The position numbers and the translations under genes are program-made. From assembly GCA_019635755.1 (NCBI GenBank), contig JAHBYW010000008.1, forward strand, positions 186,001 through 250,000: a stretch of 64,000 bases of DNA. The letters run 5' to 3'. This DNA comes from Rhizobiaceae bacterium. GTDB taxonomy: Bacteria > Pseudomonadota > Alphaproteobacteria > Rhizobiales > Rhizobiaceae. The notes beneath the pieces are model-generated. The model did not search any database and was not told where the DNA came from. It saw only the letters and a list, made by a program, of their open reading frames with translations. This document shows, piece after piece, positions 17,456 to 27,223 of the stretch (positions within the stretch are counted from its first letter, which is position 1; the number at the start of each line of letters is the position of its first letter).

Positions 17456-18002
17456 TCTGGGCTAGTTCCGCTTCGGTGGCGTATTCGACAATGGGTGTAC
17501 GCTCCTCGCGCATCTCCCGAAGGCGGTCTTGCAGTCTAACCAAAGCTTCCAACGTTGCGTCGGGATGAAGTTCGCGAGCGGCATTTGGTGCAATCACGGC
17601 AGTAACACGAATTGCCTCCTGGCCTCGAGAGTCAGTTGCGGCCGCATGCTCAACGCGAATCACGTTCTGTTTCCCGAGGGCAGATGCGAGCGCATGCTTG
17701 AGCAGGCGGTCAAAGGCCTGCGAAGGCTCTACATTGGAGCGATAGAACCCAGAGCGCCATTGTTCGCGTCGACCCTCCTTCTCTTCGACCTCCACCAGGA
17801 CGTGCTTGAAACCCCGAAAGCGCAAGTCCTGGCTCTGATCGCCAAATCGCGGGCTGCCTTCGAGGTTGGTTACATATGCATCACGCGTTAGTTCGAACAA
17901 CTCTATCGCATCGGCAAGCTTGATCTCCGCCCACGGCCCCCCAACTGTAGGCTCCCGCCCTTCAAATACCGGCCAGATTTTAGCCATTTGCTCATTTCCC
18001 AT
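17442..18002 (-). CDS. unknown partner gene of the HEPN-like protein
   Basis: The 186-residue product has no signal peptide or membrane helix and no family I can name. The N-terminal part is beta-rich (IWPVFEGREPTVGGPWAEIK, DLRFRGFKHVLVEVEEKEGR) and the C-terminal third is helical and charged (TLEALVRLQDRLREMREERT). It overlaps the HEPN-like gene by 14 bases, so the two are almost certainly made together. Base composition is similar to its partner and unlike the flanking fhs and DUF2333 genes. Antitoxin or sensor is possible but unsupported. Confidence 0.55.
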   Translation of the reverse strand: MGNEQMAKIWPVFEGREPTVGGPWAEIKLADAIELFELTRDAYVTNLEGSPRFGDQSQDLRFRGFKHVLVEVEEKEGRREQWRSGFYRSNVEPSQAFDRLLKHALASALGKQNVIRVEHAAATDSRGQEAIRVTAVIAPNAARELHPDATLEALVRLQDRLREMREERTPIVEYATEAELAQNAGN

Positions 18003-18179
18003 CTAAAATCAAAGCATAGCAGATAATCAACGCTGCAGTAACGAGATCGAGCCTGTCGCAATCCGTGCATTCTCTGGCTGTTTTGAGACGGCGGATTTGC
18101 CCCCGCCGGGGTTCTATCCGCGCCGGAAAACGGGCCGTGCAAGCGCCCGGACAGGAACCCAGCGCCTCAGGGGAGAACC

Positions 18180-19859
18180 ATGGCCGAGTTCAAATCCGAC
18201 ATCGAGATCGCACGCGCCGCCAAGAAGAAGAACATCATGGAGATCGGCGCGAAGCTCGGCATTCCCGCCGACCATCTGCTGCCCTACGGCCATGACAAGG
18301 CGAAGATCTCGGCCGAGTTCATCGCGTCGAAGAAGGGCGGCAAGGACGGCAAGCTGATCCTCGTCACCGCCATCAACCCGACGCCGGCCGGCGAGGGCAA
18401 GACCACCACCACGGTCGGTCTCGGCGACGGTCTGAACCGCATCGGCAAGAAGGCCATCACCTGCATCCGCGAAGCGTCGCTCGGGCCGAATTTCGGCGTC
18501 AAGGGTGGTGCGGCCGGCGGCGGCTATGCGCAGGTCGTGCCGATGGAGGACATGAACCTCCACTTCACCGGTGACTTCCACGCCATCACCACGGCGCACA
18601 ATCTCCTCTCGGCGCTGATCGACAACCATATCTACTGGGGCAACGAGCTCAACATCGACACGCGCCGCGTCGCCTGGCGCCGGGTCATGGACATGAACGA
18701 CCGTGCGCTGCGCGAGATCATCTGCTCGCTGGGCGGCGTGGCAAACGGCTATCCGCGAGAGGCCGGCTTCGACATCACCGTCGCCTCGGAAGTCATGGCC
18801 ATCCTGTGCCTCTCGACCGATCTGAAGGACCTGCAGAAGCGGCTGGGCGACATCATCGTCGCCTACCGCCGCGACAAGACGCCGGTCTACGCCCGCGACC
18901 TGAAGGCCGACGGCGCGATGGCCGTGCTGCTGAAGGACGCCATGCAGCCGAATCTCGTGCAGACGCTGGAGAACAATCCGGCCTTCGTTCACGGCGGCCC
19001 GTTCGCCAACATCGCGCATGGCTGCAACTCCGTCGTCGCCACCACGACCGCGCTGAAGCTCGCCGACTATGTGGTCACGGAGGCCGGCTTCGGCGCCGAT
19101 CTCGGCGCGGAGAAGTTCTTCGACATCAAGTGCCGCAAGGCCGGCCTGAAGCCGGCCGCGGCCGTCATCGTCGCCACCGTGCGCGCCATGAAGATGAACG
19201 GCGGGGTGAAGAAGGAAGACCTCGGCAAGGAAAATGTCGACGCGGTCAGGAAGGGCTGCGCCAATCTCGGCCGCCACATCGAGAACGTGAAGCAGTTCGG
19301 CGTGCCGGTCGTCGTCGCCATGAACCATTTCGTCTCGGACACCGACGCCGAGATCGCCGCTATGAAGGACTATGTCTCCGCCCAGGGCGCCGAGGCGATT
19401 CTGTGCAAGCACTGGGCCAAGGGGTCGGAAGGCATCGTCGACCTCGCCAACAAGGTCGTCGAGCTGGCCGAGGGCGGCTCCGCGCAGTTCTCCCCGCTCT
19501 ATCCCGACGACATGAAGCTGTTCGACAAGATCGACACGATCGTGAAGCGCATCTATCGCGGCTCGGAGGCGATCGCAGACAAGTCGGTGCGCGACCAGCT
19601 CAAGGCCTGGGAAGACGCCGGTTACGGCAATCTGCCGGTCTGCATGGCGAAGACGCAGTACTCGTTCTCGACCGACCCGAACCTGCGCGGCGCGCCGACC
19701 GGCCATGTCGTGCCGGTCCGCGAAGTGCGGCTTTCCGCCGGCGCAGGCTTCGTGGTGGCGATCTGCGGTGAGATCATGACCATGCCGGGCCTGCCCAAGG
19801 TCCCGTCGTCCGAGAAGATCTTCCTCAACGAGCGGGGCTACATCGAGGGCTTGTTCTAG
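18180..19859 (+). CDS. fhs: formate-tetrahydrofolate ligase
   Basis: The 559-residue enzyme makes 10-formyl-tetrahydrofolate from formate, ATP and tetrahydrofolate. The P-loop [16 protein letters not shown] (near residues 68-83), the [23 protein letters not shown]-type core and the [10 protein letters not shown]-terminal motif are all present, and the length is standard. It stands alone, with an acquired-looking pair upstream and a strong terminator after it. ATG 18180 has GGGGAG six bases before it. In alphaproteobacteria it feeds one-carbon units to purine synthesis or C1 assimilation. Confidence 0.97.
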   Translation: MAEFKSDIEIARAAKKKNIMEIGAKLGIPADHLLPYGHDKAKISAEFIASKKGGKDGKLILVTAINPTPAGEGKTTTTVGLGDGLNRIGKKAITCIREASLGPNFGVKGGAAGGGYAQVVPMEDMNLHFTGDFHAITTAHNLLSALIDNHIYWGNELNIDTRRVAWRRVMDMNDRALREIICSLGGVANGYPREAGFDITVASEVMAILCLSTDLKDLQKRLGDIIVAYRRDKTPVYARDLKADGAMAVLLKDAMQPNLVQTLENNPAFVHGGPFANIAHGCNSVVATTTALKLADYVVTEAGFGADLGAEKFFDIKCRKAGLKPAAAVIVATVRAMKMNGGVKKEDLGKENVDAVRKGCANLGRHIENVKQFGVPVVVAMNHFVSDTDAEIAAMKDYVSAQGAEAILCKHWAKGSEGIVDLANKVVELAEGGSAQFSPLYPDDMKLFDKIDTIVKRIYRGSEAIADKSVRDQLKAWEDAGYGNLPVCMAKTQYSFSTDPNLRGAPTGHVVPVREVRLSAGAGFVVAICGEIMTMPGLPKVPSSEKIFLNERGYIEGLF

Positions 19860-19884
19860 GCCGATCCGGCAGCGGATACTCGTG

Positions 19885-19910
19885 CGGCGGCGCCCATCGC
19901 GCCGCCGTTT
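19885..19910 (+). terminator. intrinsic terminator after fhs
   Basis: A perfect 9-bp GC stem CGGCGGCGC / GCGCCGCCG with a five-base loop is followed by TTT, 25 bases after the fhs stop. The T tract is short but the stem is very strong. Confidence 0.7.
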
Positions 19911-19946
19911 GCATTCCGGCATCGGGCCTGGCGGCAGGAGGATAGA

Positions 19947-20978
19947 ATGGAACGCACGATCGAACGCCTCCCGGGCGACACGCACGGCATCGCCTACGAG
20001 CTGACCGTGCTGCGCTTTGCCGGCAGCGACCCGGCCGCGCCGCGCGCTTATCTGCAGGCGGCGCTGCACGGCGGCGAGATGCCGGGCGTGGCGGCGATCG
20101 ACGCCCTGATGCCGATGCTGGCGAAGGCGGAAGCGGAGGGGCGCGTGCGCGGTGCCATCACCGTCGTGCCGTGGGCGAACCCGGTCGGCCGCGCGACCTA
20201 TGTCTTCGGCGATCTCCAGGGCCGTTTCGCCATCGACTCGCGCACCAATTTCAACCGCGACTACCCGGCGGCGGGCGACGCGGCCGCGCCCGACCTGCGG
20301 CCGGTCGACGTGCGGCTGAAGGCGCTGCTGCTTGGCCTCTCCGCCGGCCACGAGATCGTGCTCGACCTGCACTGCGACGACGAGGGCCTTGCCTATCTCT
20401 ACGTGCCTGGCCGCCTGTGGCCGCACATGGCGGACTGCGCCGCGGCAATGGGCGTGGAGGCGGTGGTCCTGTGGGACGGCGAGTCCGGGCGGTCCTTCGA
20501 CGAGGCCTCGTTCGACAGGCTGGTCGCCGAAGGCCGCGACCCGTCGCGGATGGTCGTCACCACGGCCGAGTATCGCGGCGTGCTCGACGTCGACCGCGAC
20601 CTCGCGGAACGCGACGCAGCCGGCCTCTACCGGCTCCTGGCGGCGCGGGGCGTCGTCGCTGACGACACGCTTGCGCGGCCTGCGGGCTTCACGGGCGCCG
20701 TCGCGCCCATCGACCATGTCGAGATGATGCCGTCGCCCGTCTCGGGCGTCGTGCTCTACGACGTCAAGCCGGGCGACCGCGTCGCGCGCGGCCAGCGATT
20801 GGCGACGATCCTGAACCAGCCTGGCGAGCGGGGCGGCTCCGTGGACGTGTTCGCCCCGCAGGCCGGCTTCATCCTGACGCGCCGGTGCACGCGGCAGGTG
20901 CGCGCCGGAGACGATCTGATGAAGCTGGTCGGCGACGCGCCGAGCGCCAATGCGCGCGCCGGCGCGCTCGAAGCCTAG
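19947..20978 (+). CDS. M14-like succinylglutamate desuccinylase/aspartoacylase family zinc hydrolase
   Basis: The 343-residue protein carries the family's zinc site: H41 and E44 in HGGE, H142 in VLDLHCDDE, plus the substrate-carboxylate arginine segment TNFNRDYP. The C-terminal beta domain (SPVSGVVLYDVKPGDRVARG) resembles a biotinyl-like hammerhead, often found in this family and thought to cap the active site. It hydrolyses an N-acyl amino acid or related amide; the real substrate cannot be told. ATG 19947 has GGAGGA five bases upstream. It converges with a DUF4342 gene. Confidence 0.87.
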   Translation: MERTIERLPGDTHGIAYELTVLRFAGSDPAAPRAYLQAALHGGEMPGVAAIDALMPMLAKAEAEGRVRGAITVVPWANPVGRATYVFGDLQGRFAIDSRTNFNRDYPAAGDAAAPDLRPVDVRLKALLLGLSAGHEIVLDLHCDDEGLAYLYVPGRLWPHMADCAAAMGVEAVVLWDGESGRSFDEASFDRLVAEGRDPSRMVVTTAEYRGVLDVDRDLAERDAAGLYRLLAARGVVADDTLARPAGFTGAVAPIDHVEMMPSPVSGVVLYDVKPGDRVARGQRLATILNQPGERGGSVDVFAPQAGFILTRRCTRQVRAGDDLMKLVGDAPSANARAGALEA

Positions 20979-20994
20979 CCGGTCGGCCGCTGGC

Positions 20995-21336
20995 TCAGGC
21001 CGCGTCCTTGCCGGCGGAAGGCGCCGGGGCGACGGGTGCCTGCGCCTCCGACGCGTCCGGCTTGACGTCGCGAACCACTTCGACGCGAACCTTGGTGACC
21101 AGCGCGGCGAGCACGCCCAGCATCGCCAGCCAGGGCGCGGCCAGGATGACGGCGCCGCCGGCGAGGGCGCCGAATGTCAGCGGCGTCTCGAGGAACACAT
21201 CGCCGTCCGCATCGCGGATGCGGATCTGGCGCACGTTGCCTTCGGAAATGATGTGTTTGATCTGCTCGACCAGTTGCGCGCCGGCGATCTCGATCTCTTC
21301 GGTCATCGTGCGCGGCTTTTCCGTACCTGTGGTCAT
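20995..21336 (-). CDS. DUF4342 family small membrane protein
   Basis: The 113-residue protein has an N-terminal UBA-like helical part (EIAGAQLVEQIKHIISEGNV), a short strand (IRIRDADGDVFLETPL) and a hydrophobic stretch of about 30 residues (FGALAGGAVILAAPWLAMLG onward), then an Ala/Pro-rich tail. This is the DUF4342 layout. Function is unknown. It converges with the hydrolase gene with a 16-base gap. Confidence 0.8.
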   Translation of the reverse strand: MTTGTEKPRTMTEEIEIAGAQLVEQIKHIISEGNVRQIRIRDADGDVFLETPLTFGALAGGAVILAAPWLAMLGVLAALVTKVRVEVVRDVKPDASEAQAPVAPAPSAGKDAA

Positions 21337-21450
21337 CGACTTGGTCTCCGTTTCGATGACTTTCGCGCCACTGTTCCGCCGCGTCGTTGACCTGCATCAA
21401 CGATTGGCGCCGGCGGCGCTTCGTCCTCGATCGGCGCGGGTGATCCGCGG

Positions 21451-23664
21451 CTAGGCCCTGTTGGCGGGCCGGAAGCGGCGGTCGCCGGCCCTTGCCGCCA
21501 GGAGTTCGCCGAGTTCGGAGGCCTCGACGGGCGGCGCGAAGAAATAGCCCTGCAGCTCGTCGGCGCCCAGGGCGAGCACGATGTCGCGCTGCCGCGCCGT
21601 CTCGACGCCCTCGATGGTGACCCTGACCTTCAGGGCCTTGGCGAGGTCGAGGATCGCCTTGACGATCGGCGCCGAGGTCTCGTCCTTGCCCAGCATGTGA
21701 ACGAAGGACCGGTCGACCTTCAGCTTGTCGATGCCGTAGCGGCGCAGATAGTTGACGGAGGAATAGCCGGTGCCGAAATCGTCGAGCGCGACGCGCACGC
21801 CCATGGCGCGCAGCCGCGCGAGGTTGCGCCGCGTCCCGTCGCCATTGTCGAGCAGCACGCCCTCGGTGATCTCGATCTGCAGCCGATCAGGTGCCAGCCC
21901 GCATGCGCGCGTGATGTCCGCCACGACGTCGGCGAACCCGCTCTCGCGCAGTTGCACCGGCGAGACGTTGACCGCCACCCAGGGCAGGTCGGTCCGTGCG
22001 GCATAGGCGCAGGCGGTGCGCAGGGTCCAGGTGCCCAGCTCCTCCATCATGCCGCGCTCCTCGGCGATGGCGATGAACTGGATCGGCGACAGGCCGCCGT
22101 GGACGGGATGGTCCCAGCGCATCAGCGCCTCCGCGCCGGCGATCGTCACGCAGTCCGCGGCGTAGACGGGCTGGTAGACCAGCCGCAGCCCGAGGTTCTC
22201 GCTGAGCGCGGTGCGCAGCTCGGCCTCGATCAGCCGGCGGCGGGCGATCAGCTCGTCCATGTCGCCGGCGAACACCTCGTAGCGGCCGCGCCCCTTCTTC
22301 TTCGCCTCGTAGAGCGCAATGTCCGCCTTGCGCAGGAGCTCGATGTGGTCGGCCTCGGGGTCCGGTCCGATGGCGATGCCGATGCTGGCGCCGATGTGCA
22401 CCTGGTTGCCCATCAGCTCGAACGGGCGCGCGATCTCCGCCAGCAGTTCCTCGCACAGGTCCTCGGCGGTGCGCACGTCGCGCAGGCCTTCCATGACGAC
22501 GGCGAATTCGTCGCCGCCCAGCCGGGCCACGCTGTCGCTCGGTCGCACCGTCGATTTCAGCCGCGCCGCCGTCTGGCGCACCAGCTCGTCGCCGGCGGCG
22601 TGGCCGAGCGTGTCGTTGACATGCTTGAAGCGGTCGAGGTCGACGTAGAGCAGGGCCACCTTGCCGTTGCCACGCCGCGCGGACAGGTGGGCGCGCTGCA
22701 GCCGATCGTCGAAGAGCGCGCGGTTCGCTAGCCCGGTCAGCGTGTCGTGGAAGGCGAGGAACTCCGTTTCGTTCTGGCTGCGCTCGAGCTGGGCGGAGGC
22801 GCGCCTCAGGCGCCGCAGCAGGAACCACAGCAGCGCGCCGCCGGCCAGCAGGCTGCCGACCAGCGCCGGCGCAGTCTTGCGGATGAAGGTCAGGCCGGGA
22901 CGGTCGCGATCCCAGGTCAGGTAGCCGAGGATCGTGCCGTCGGAACCGATGAGCGGCATCGACGCGGTCGTGTCGAACGTCGCGGCGAGCGGCGCGAGGC
23001 GGGCGCCGAGAAGGTGGTAGTGCTCGGCGATGGTGGAGATCAGAGTCGCGTCGATCTGCTGCACCGTGACATGGACATATTCGGTGCCCGGCTCCTGCTC
23101 GACGCGGTCCGAGCTCGGCAGGATCGGCATGACGCTGACGATCGCCGGCCCGCCCGCGACGGTGGCGATGTCCGTTACCGCCAGCTTCGGATCGTCGCTG
23201 CGCTCGCCGCTGGCGACCTGCATCATCAGGAGCCGGAGCCGCTCGACGAGCGGCAGAAGCACGGGCGCCACATGCTCGAACGCCGCCTTCGGCACCACGA
23301 CGCCCTCGACCATGGAATGGACGGGATCGTTGTACTGGTCGAGCACGTAGACCCGGTCGTGGCCGTAATAGGCGTGCATCCAGACGCTGAGGTTCTCGCT
23401 CATCCACCAGTCGTCATGGGCCTTCGCGTAGGTCACGGCGTCGTCCCAAAGCGTCACGCTCTCCTGCTGCTGCGCCGTCGCCTCGATCTGCTCGCGGAGC
23501 CCGTTGGCGACGAAGGTGCGCTGCGTGGCGGCGGCGTCCCGGTCGGCGTGGATCATGGCGTAGGCGCCGAAGCCGGCGATCGCGGCCACGGAACAGACGG
23601 CCAGCGCAAGCACCGCGAGGGTGACCTGGGAGGTCAGGGGACGGCTCGGAACGCGGGACGCCAT
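21451..23664 (-). CDS. membrane-bound GGDEF-EAL protein with CHASE4-type sensor
   Basis: This 737-residue protein turns over cyclic di-GMP. A membrane helix at about 13-35 is followed by a periplasmic ~200-residue CHASE4-like domain (VTLWDDAVTYAKAHDDWW, MVEGVVVPKAAF), a second membrane helix, then GGDEF and EAL domains. The cyclase motif is an intact LGGDEF. The EAL domain keeps AEALMRW, DDFGTGYSS and IEGVET, so both activities may be present and balanced by the sensor. I take ATG 23664 (MASRVPSRPL); a GTG twelve codons upstream is possible. It is divergent from the trp leader. Confidence 0.9.
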   Translation of the reverse strand: MASRVPSRPLTSQVTLAVLALAVCSVAAIAGFGAYAMIHADRDAAATQRTFVANGLREQIEATAQQQESVTLWDDAVTYAKAHDDWWMSENLSVWMHAYYGHDRVYVLDQYNDPVHSMVEGVVVPKAAFEHVAPVLLPLVERLRLLMMQVASGERSDDPKLAVTDIATVAGGPAIVSVMPILPSSDRVEQEPGTEYVHVTVQQIDATLISTIAEHYHLLGARLAPLAATFDTTASMPLIGSDGTILGYLTWDRDRPGLTFIRKTAPALVGSLLAGGALLWFLLRRLRRASAQLERSQNETEFLAFHDTLTGLANRALFDDRLQRAHLSARRGNGKVALLYVDLDRFKHVNDTLGHAAGDELVRQTAARLKSTVRPSDSVARLGGDEFAVVMEGLRDVRTAEDLCEELLAEIARPFELMGNQVHIGASIGIAIGPDPEADHIELLRKADIALYEAKKKGRGRYEVFAGDMDELIARRRLIEAELRTALSENLGLRLVYQPVYAADCVTIAGAEALMRWDHPVHGGLSPIQFIAIAEERGMMEELGTWTLRTACAYAARTDLPWVAVNVSPVQLRESGFADVVADITRACGLAPDRLQIEITEGVLLDNGDGTRRNLARLRAMGVRVALDDFGTGYSSVNYLRRYGIDKLKVDRSFVHMLGKDETSAPIVKAILDLAKALKVRVTIEGVETARQRDIVLALGADELQGYFFAPPVEASELGELLAARAGDRRFRPANRA

Positions 23665-23810
23665 ACTCGCACGCCACAAGTTGAAATCGAAGAAGAACAC
23701 CGCATGTTTAAAATGGTGTTAGGAAATCGTTTGTTCCTCGACTGAGTGCATATGCTTTGGCCGCCTGGTTAATCTGTCCCCCGGCTTGCCGGCGGCTGGC
23801 CTGAATCCGG

Positions 23811-23839
23811 TTGCGCCGGGCCCGTTTCGTCGCTATGCA
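23811..23839 (+). promoter_or_regulatory. predicted promoter of the trp leader
   Basis: TTGCGC (23811-23816) and TATGCA (23834-23839) lie 17 bases apart. The leader ATG begins eight bases after the -10, so the transcript would start at or next to the ATG. A leaderless leader peptide is known for Sinorhizobium meliloti trpL. Confidence 0.55.
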
Positions 23840-23847
23840 AAGCGCCG

Positions 23848-23892
23848 ATGAACATGCGCTCGAACAAGACCCTGTGGTGGTGGGCCGGCTGA
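23848..23892 (+). CDS. trpL: trp operon leader peptide TrpL (peTrpL-like)
   Basis: A 14-codon ORF reads MNMRSNKTLWWWAG: three consecutive tryptophan codons at positions 10-12, then two residues and a stop. S. meliloti has a leader of the same length and plan ([14 protein letters not shown]) before the same fused trpE(G) gene. Ribosome stalling at the Trp codons when charged tRNA-Trp is scarce permits the antiterminator to form. No ribosome site is visible, in keeping with leaderless translation. Confidence 0.93.
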   Translation: MNMRSNKTLWWWAG

Positions 23893-23965
23893 ACAGCGGC
23901 CTCGCGAACGCGCGCGTTTGGAAGTTTGGTGGCCGCAACGGAATGTCCGGGCGGCCATTTGTTTT
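23883..23965 (+). promoter_or_regulatory. trp attenuator (1:2, 2:3 and terminator hairpins)
   Basis: Segment 1 GGCCG (23883-23887) pairs with CGGCC (23897-23901) over the leader stop. Segment 2 GCGGCC (23896-23901) can instead pair with segment 3 GGCCGC (23931-23936), forming the antiterminator. Segment 3 otherwise pairs with GCGGCCA (23951-23957), extended by an inner CGGA/TCCG helix and followed by TTTGTTTT (23958-23965), the terminator. Mutually exclusive pairings of this kind define Trp attenuation. Confidence 0.88.
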
Positions 23966-24011
23966 GGCTCACGCCTCCCGGTGTTCCTGACGGAAGGCGA
24001 TGGAGACGGAC

Positions 24012-26204
24012 ATGACGGTGGAACTCCTGGACGGCGGCGCGGAGCGCTTCGTGACGACGGGTGGCGTGACGATCACCCGCGAGCGCCACGCGCGGCCCTA
24101 TGCGGGTGCGATCGACGCCTATATCGGCGGGCTCGACGCGCGGCGCGGCGCGGTCTTCTCGTCGAACTACGAGTATCCCGGCCGCTACACGCGCTGGGAC
24201 ACGGCGATCATCGATCCGCCGCTGGTCGTCTCCGCGCGCGGCAGGGCGATGCGCATCGAGGCGCTGAACCGCCGCGGCGAGGCCCTGCTGATGATGGTCC
24301 AGAAGGCCGTCGCCGCGCTGAAGGACGTGACGGTCACCCAGACGACGCGGCAGCGGCTCGCGCTCAAGATCGCCGAGCCCGGCCGCGTCTTCACCGAGGA
24401 GGAGCGCTCGCGCGTGCCCTCGGTCTTCACCGTGCTGCGCGCCATCACGGCGCTCTTCCACACCGACCAGGACGCCAATCTCGGCCTCTACGGCGCCTTC
24501 GGCTACGATCTCGCCTTCCAGTTCGACCCGGTCGACCTGGTGCTGAAGCGGCAGGAGAGCCAGCGCGACCTCGTCCTCTACCTGCCCGACGAGATCCTCG
24601 TGGTCGACCACCACGGCGCGCTCGCCTGGACCGACCGCTACGATTTCGCCGGCGACGGCTTCTCCACCGAAGGGCTGCCGCGCGACCGGATCGAGGAGCC
24701 GTTCCGTCATGCCGACCGCATCCCGCCGCGCGGCGACCACGAGCCCGGCGAATACGCCAAGCTGGTCGACAAGGCGAAAGAGAGATTCCGCCGCGGCGAC
24801 CTGTTCGAGGTGGTGCCCGGGCAGATGTTCTACGAGCGCTGCGAGTCGCTGCCGTCGGACGTGTCGCGGCGGCTCAAGGCGATCAACCCCTCGCCCTATT
24901 CGTTCTTCATCAACCTGGGCGAGGGCGAGTACCTGATCGGCGCGTCGCCCGAGATGTTCGTGCGCGTCAGCGGCCGGCGGGTCGAGACCTGCCCGATCTC
25001 CGGCACGATCAAGCGCGGCGACGACGCCATCTCCGACAGCGAGCAGATCCTCAAGCTGCTCAACTCGAAGAAGGACGAGTCCGAGCTCACCATGTGCTCC
25101 GACGTCGACCGCAACGACAAGAGCCGTGTCTGCGAGCCGGGCTCGGTGCGCGTCATCGGGCGCCGGCAGATCGAGATGTATTCGCGGCTGATCCACACGG
25201 TCGATCACATCGAAGGGCGGCTGCGCGAAGGCATGGACGCGTTCGACGCATTCCTGTCGCATGCCTGGGCGGTGACCGTCACCGGCGCGCCGAAGCTCTG
25301 GGCCATGCGCTTCATCGAGCAGCACGAGAAGAGCCCGCGCGCGTGGTATGGCGGGGCGATCGGCATGGTGCATTTCAACGGCGACCTCAACACCGGCCTG
25401 ACGCTGCGCACCATCCGCATCAAGGACGGCGTCGCCGAGGTGCGCGCCGGCGCGACGCTGCTCTACGATTCCGTGCCGGAAGAGGAAGAAGCCGAAACCG
25501 AACTGAAGGCATCCGCCATGATCTCAGCCATCCGCGACGCCAAGGCCGGCAACGCGACCGGGCAGGAGCGCACCACCGCGCGCGTCGGCGAGGGCGTCAA
25601 CATTCTGCTGGTCGACCATGAGGACAGTTTCGTCCACACGCTCGCCAACTACTTCCGGCAGACCGGCGCCAACGTCTCGACCATCCGCACGCCGGTTCCC
25701 GAAGAGGCGTTCGACCGGTTCAGCCCCGACCTCGTCGTGCTGTCGCCGGGGCCGGGCATGCCGAAGGATTTCGACTGCGCCGCGACGATCAAGAAGGCGC
25801 GGGCGCGCGACTTGCCGATCTTCGGCGTCTGCCTCGGGCTGCAGGCCCTTGCCGAGGCCTATGGCGGCGAACTGCGGCAGCTGCACGTGCCGATGCACGG
25901 CAAGCCGTCGCGCATCCGGGTCGCCAAGAAGGGCGGCGTGGTGTTTTCCGGCCTGCCAAAGGAGGTCACCGTCGGCCGCTACCACTCGATCTTCGCCGAC
26001 CCGGTGCGGCTGCCCGACGATTTCCTTGTCACGGCGGAGACCGAGGACGGCGTCATCATGGCGTTCGAGCACAAGAAGGAGCCGATCGCGGCGGTGCAGT
26101 TCCACCCGGAATCGATCATGACGCTCGGCCAGAACGCCGGCATGCGCATGATCGAGAACGTCGTCGCGCATCTGCCCCGCAAGGCGAAGGAAAAGGCGGC
26201 GTAA
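24012..26204 (+). CDS. trpE: fused anthranilate synthase TrpE(G)
   Basis: The 730-residue bifunctional enzyme makes anthranilate from chorismate and glutamine, the first step of tryptophan synthesis. Residues ~1-510 are the TrpE part, with [28 protein letters not shown]-type core and GGAIGM. Residues ~535-725 are the class I glutamine amidotransferase TrpG, with triad C607 (GVCLGLQ), H698 and E700 (QFHPES). The fusion is characteristic of rhizobia and a few other alphaproteobacteria. ATG 24012 has GGAG at six bases; an ATG four codons earlier is less well placed. Control is by the upstream attenuator. Confidence 0.97.
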   Translation: MTVELLDGGAERFVTTGGVTITRERHARPYAGAIDAYIGGLDARRGAVFSSNYEYPGRYTRWDTAIIDPPLVVSARGRAMRIEALNRRGEALLMMVQKAVAALKDVTVTQTTRQRLALKIAEPGRVFTEEERSRVPSVFTVLRAITALFHTDQDANLGLYGAFGYDLAFQFDPVDLVLKRQESQRDLVLYLPDEILVVDHHGALAWTDRYDFAGDGFSTEGLPRDRIEEPFRHADRIPPRGDHEPGEYAKLVDKAKERFRRGDLFEVVPGQMFYERCESLPSDVSRRLKAINPSPYSFFINLGEGEYLIGASPEMFVRVSGRRVETCPISGTIKRGDDAISDSEQILKLLNSKKDESELTMCSDVDRNDKSRVCEPGSVRVIGRRQIEMYSRLIHTVDHIEGRLREGMDAFDAFLSHAWAVTVTGAPKLWAMRFIEQHEKSPRAWYGGAIGMVHFNGDLNTGLTLRTIRIKDGVAEVRAGATLLYDSVPEEEEAETELKASAMISAIRDAKAGNATGQERTTARVGEGVNILLVDHEDSFVHTLANYFRQTGANVSTIRTPVPEEAFDRFSPDLVVLSPGPGMPKDFDCAATIKKARARDLPIFGVCLGLQALAEAYGGELRQLHVPMHGKPSRIRVAKKGGVVFSGLPKEVTVGRYHSIFADPVRLPDDFLVTAETEDGVIMAFEHKKEPIAAVQFHPESIMTLGQNAGMRMIENVVAHLPRKAKEKAA

Positions 26205-26250
26205 GGACGGTGCGCGAGACTGGTTCCAGCGAGCCGAGGGAGGGAAGCCG

Positions 26251-27189
26251 GTGAGCGCCGCGGTCTCTCCCGCCGCCCCCTCCGCCGCCAAGGCCCGCGT
26301 CGCCCGCCTTGCCGCGTGGTCGATCGTGGTGGCGCTGCTGGTGCTCGGCCTGAAAGTCTTCGCCTGGTGGATCACCGGCTCGGTCGCGCTCTATTCGGAC
26401 GCGCTGGAATCGATCGTCAACGTCGTCACCGCGATCGCCGCGCTGTGGGCGATCCGCGTCAGCTACCGGCCGGCCGACAGGGACCACCAGCACGGCCACC
26501 ACAAGGCGGAGTATTTCGCGGCCGTCCTGGAAGGCGCGATGATCATCGTCGCGGCGCTGCTGATCATGTCGCAGGTGGTCCAGACGCTGACCGCGCCGAG
26601 CCCGCTCGAGCAGCCCTGGGAGGGTCTGACGGTCAACGGCGCGGCCGCGGTCATCAACGCGCTCTGGGCGGTGCTGCTGATCCGGCAGGGACGGGCCGCG
26701 AAGTCGCCGGCGCTGGAGGCCGACGGGCATCATCTGATGACCGACGTGATGACCTCGGTCGGCGTCATCGGCGGCCTGGTGCTCTCCGTGCTCACCGGCT
26801 GGACGGTGCTCGACCCGCTGCTCGCCGCGCTGGTGGCGGTCAACATCCTGGTTCAGGGCTGGCGCATCATGGGCGAGTCGCTGTCCGGCCTGATGGACAA
26901 GGCCGTCAGCACCGAGGAGCACATCCGCATCCGCGACATCATCTCGGCAAATTCGCAGGGCGCGCTGGAGGTCCACGACCTCAAGACGCGCATCGCCGGG
27001 CGCGCCACCTTCATCGAGTTCCATCTGATCGTGGACGGCGATATGACGGTCCGCGAGAGCCACGTCATCTGCGACCGCATCGAGGCGGCGCTGAAGGCCG
27101 ACATCCCGAGCGTCCGCATCACCATCCATGTCGAGCCGGACGACGAGGCGAAGCTGCCGAAGGGGACGTCGGCGGTGCCGTTCGCCTGA
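26251..27189 (+). CDS. cation diffusion facilitator (divalent metal efflux) protein
   Basis: The 312-residue inner-membrane protein has about six hydrophobic spans and the metal-site motifs of the CDF family: SDALES with N in TM2 and HHLMTDV in TM5, followed by a ~90-residue cytosolic C-terminal domain (TFIEFHLIVDGDMTVRESHV). The histidine-rich segment DRDHQHGHHKAEY in the first cytoplasmic loop is typical. Substrate is Zn, Fe or Mn by family; it cannot be narrowed here, though the next two genes on the opposite strand also concern metals. GTG start, 46 bases after trpE(G). Confidence 0.9.
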   Translation: MSAAVSPAAPSAAKARVARLAAWSIVVALLVLGLKVFAWWITGSVALYSDALESIVNVVTAIAALWAIRVSYRPADRDHQHGHHKAEYFAAVLEGAMIIVAALLIMSQVVQTLTAPSPLEQPWEGLTVNGAAAVINALWAVLLIRQGRAAKSPALEADGHHLMTDVMTSVGVIGGLVLSVLTGWTVLDPLLAALVAVNILVQGWRIMGESLSGLMDKAVSTEEHIRIRDIISANSQGALEVHDLKTRIAGRATFIEFHLIVDGDMTVRESHVICDRIEAALKADIPSVRITIHVEPDDEAKLPKGTSAVPFA

Positions 27190-27192
27190 GGT

Positions 27193-27213
27193 CCCTCCCC
27201 CTTGAGGGGAGGG
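27193..27213. terminator. bidirectional hairpin between convergent metal genes
   Basis: CCCTCCCC / GGGGAGGG form a perfect 8-bp stem with a five-base loop in the 34-base gap between the convergent CDF and ZIP genes. T tracts are poor on both strands. The sequence also resembles one arm of the C/G-rich palindromic repeats seen elsewhere in the window. Confidence 0.55.
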
Positions 27214-27223
27214 TGGCCGGGCG

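Noticed and set aside
18065-20717. An 867-residue minus-strand frame over fhs and the deacylase gene
   Set aside because: It is the antisense shadow of fhs and the M14-like gene, both of which have clear family motifs on the plus strand.
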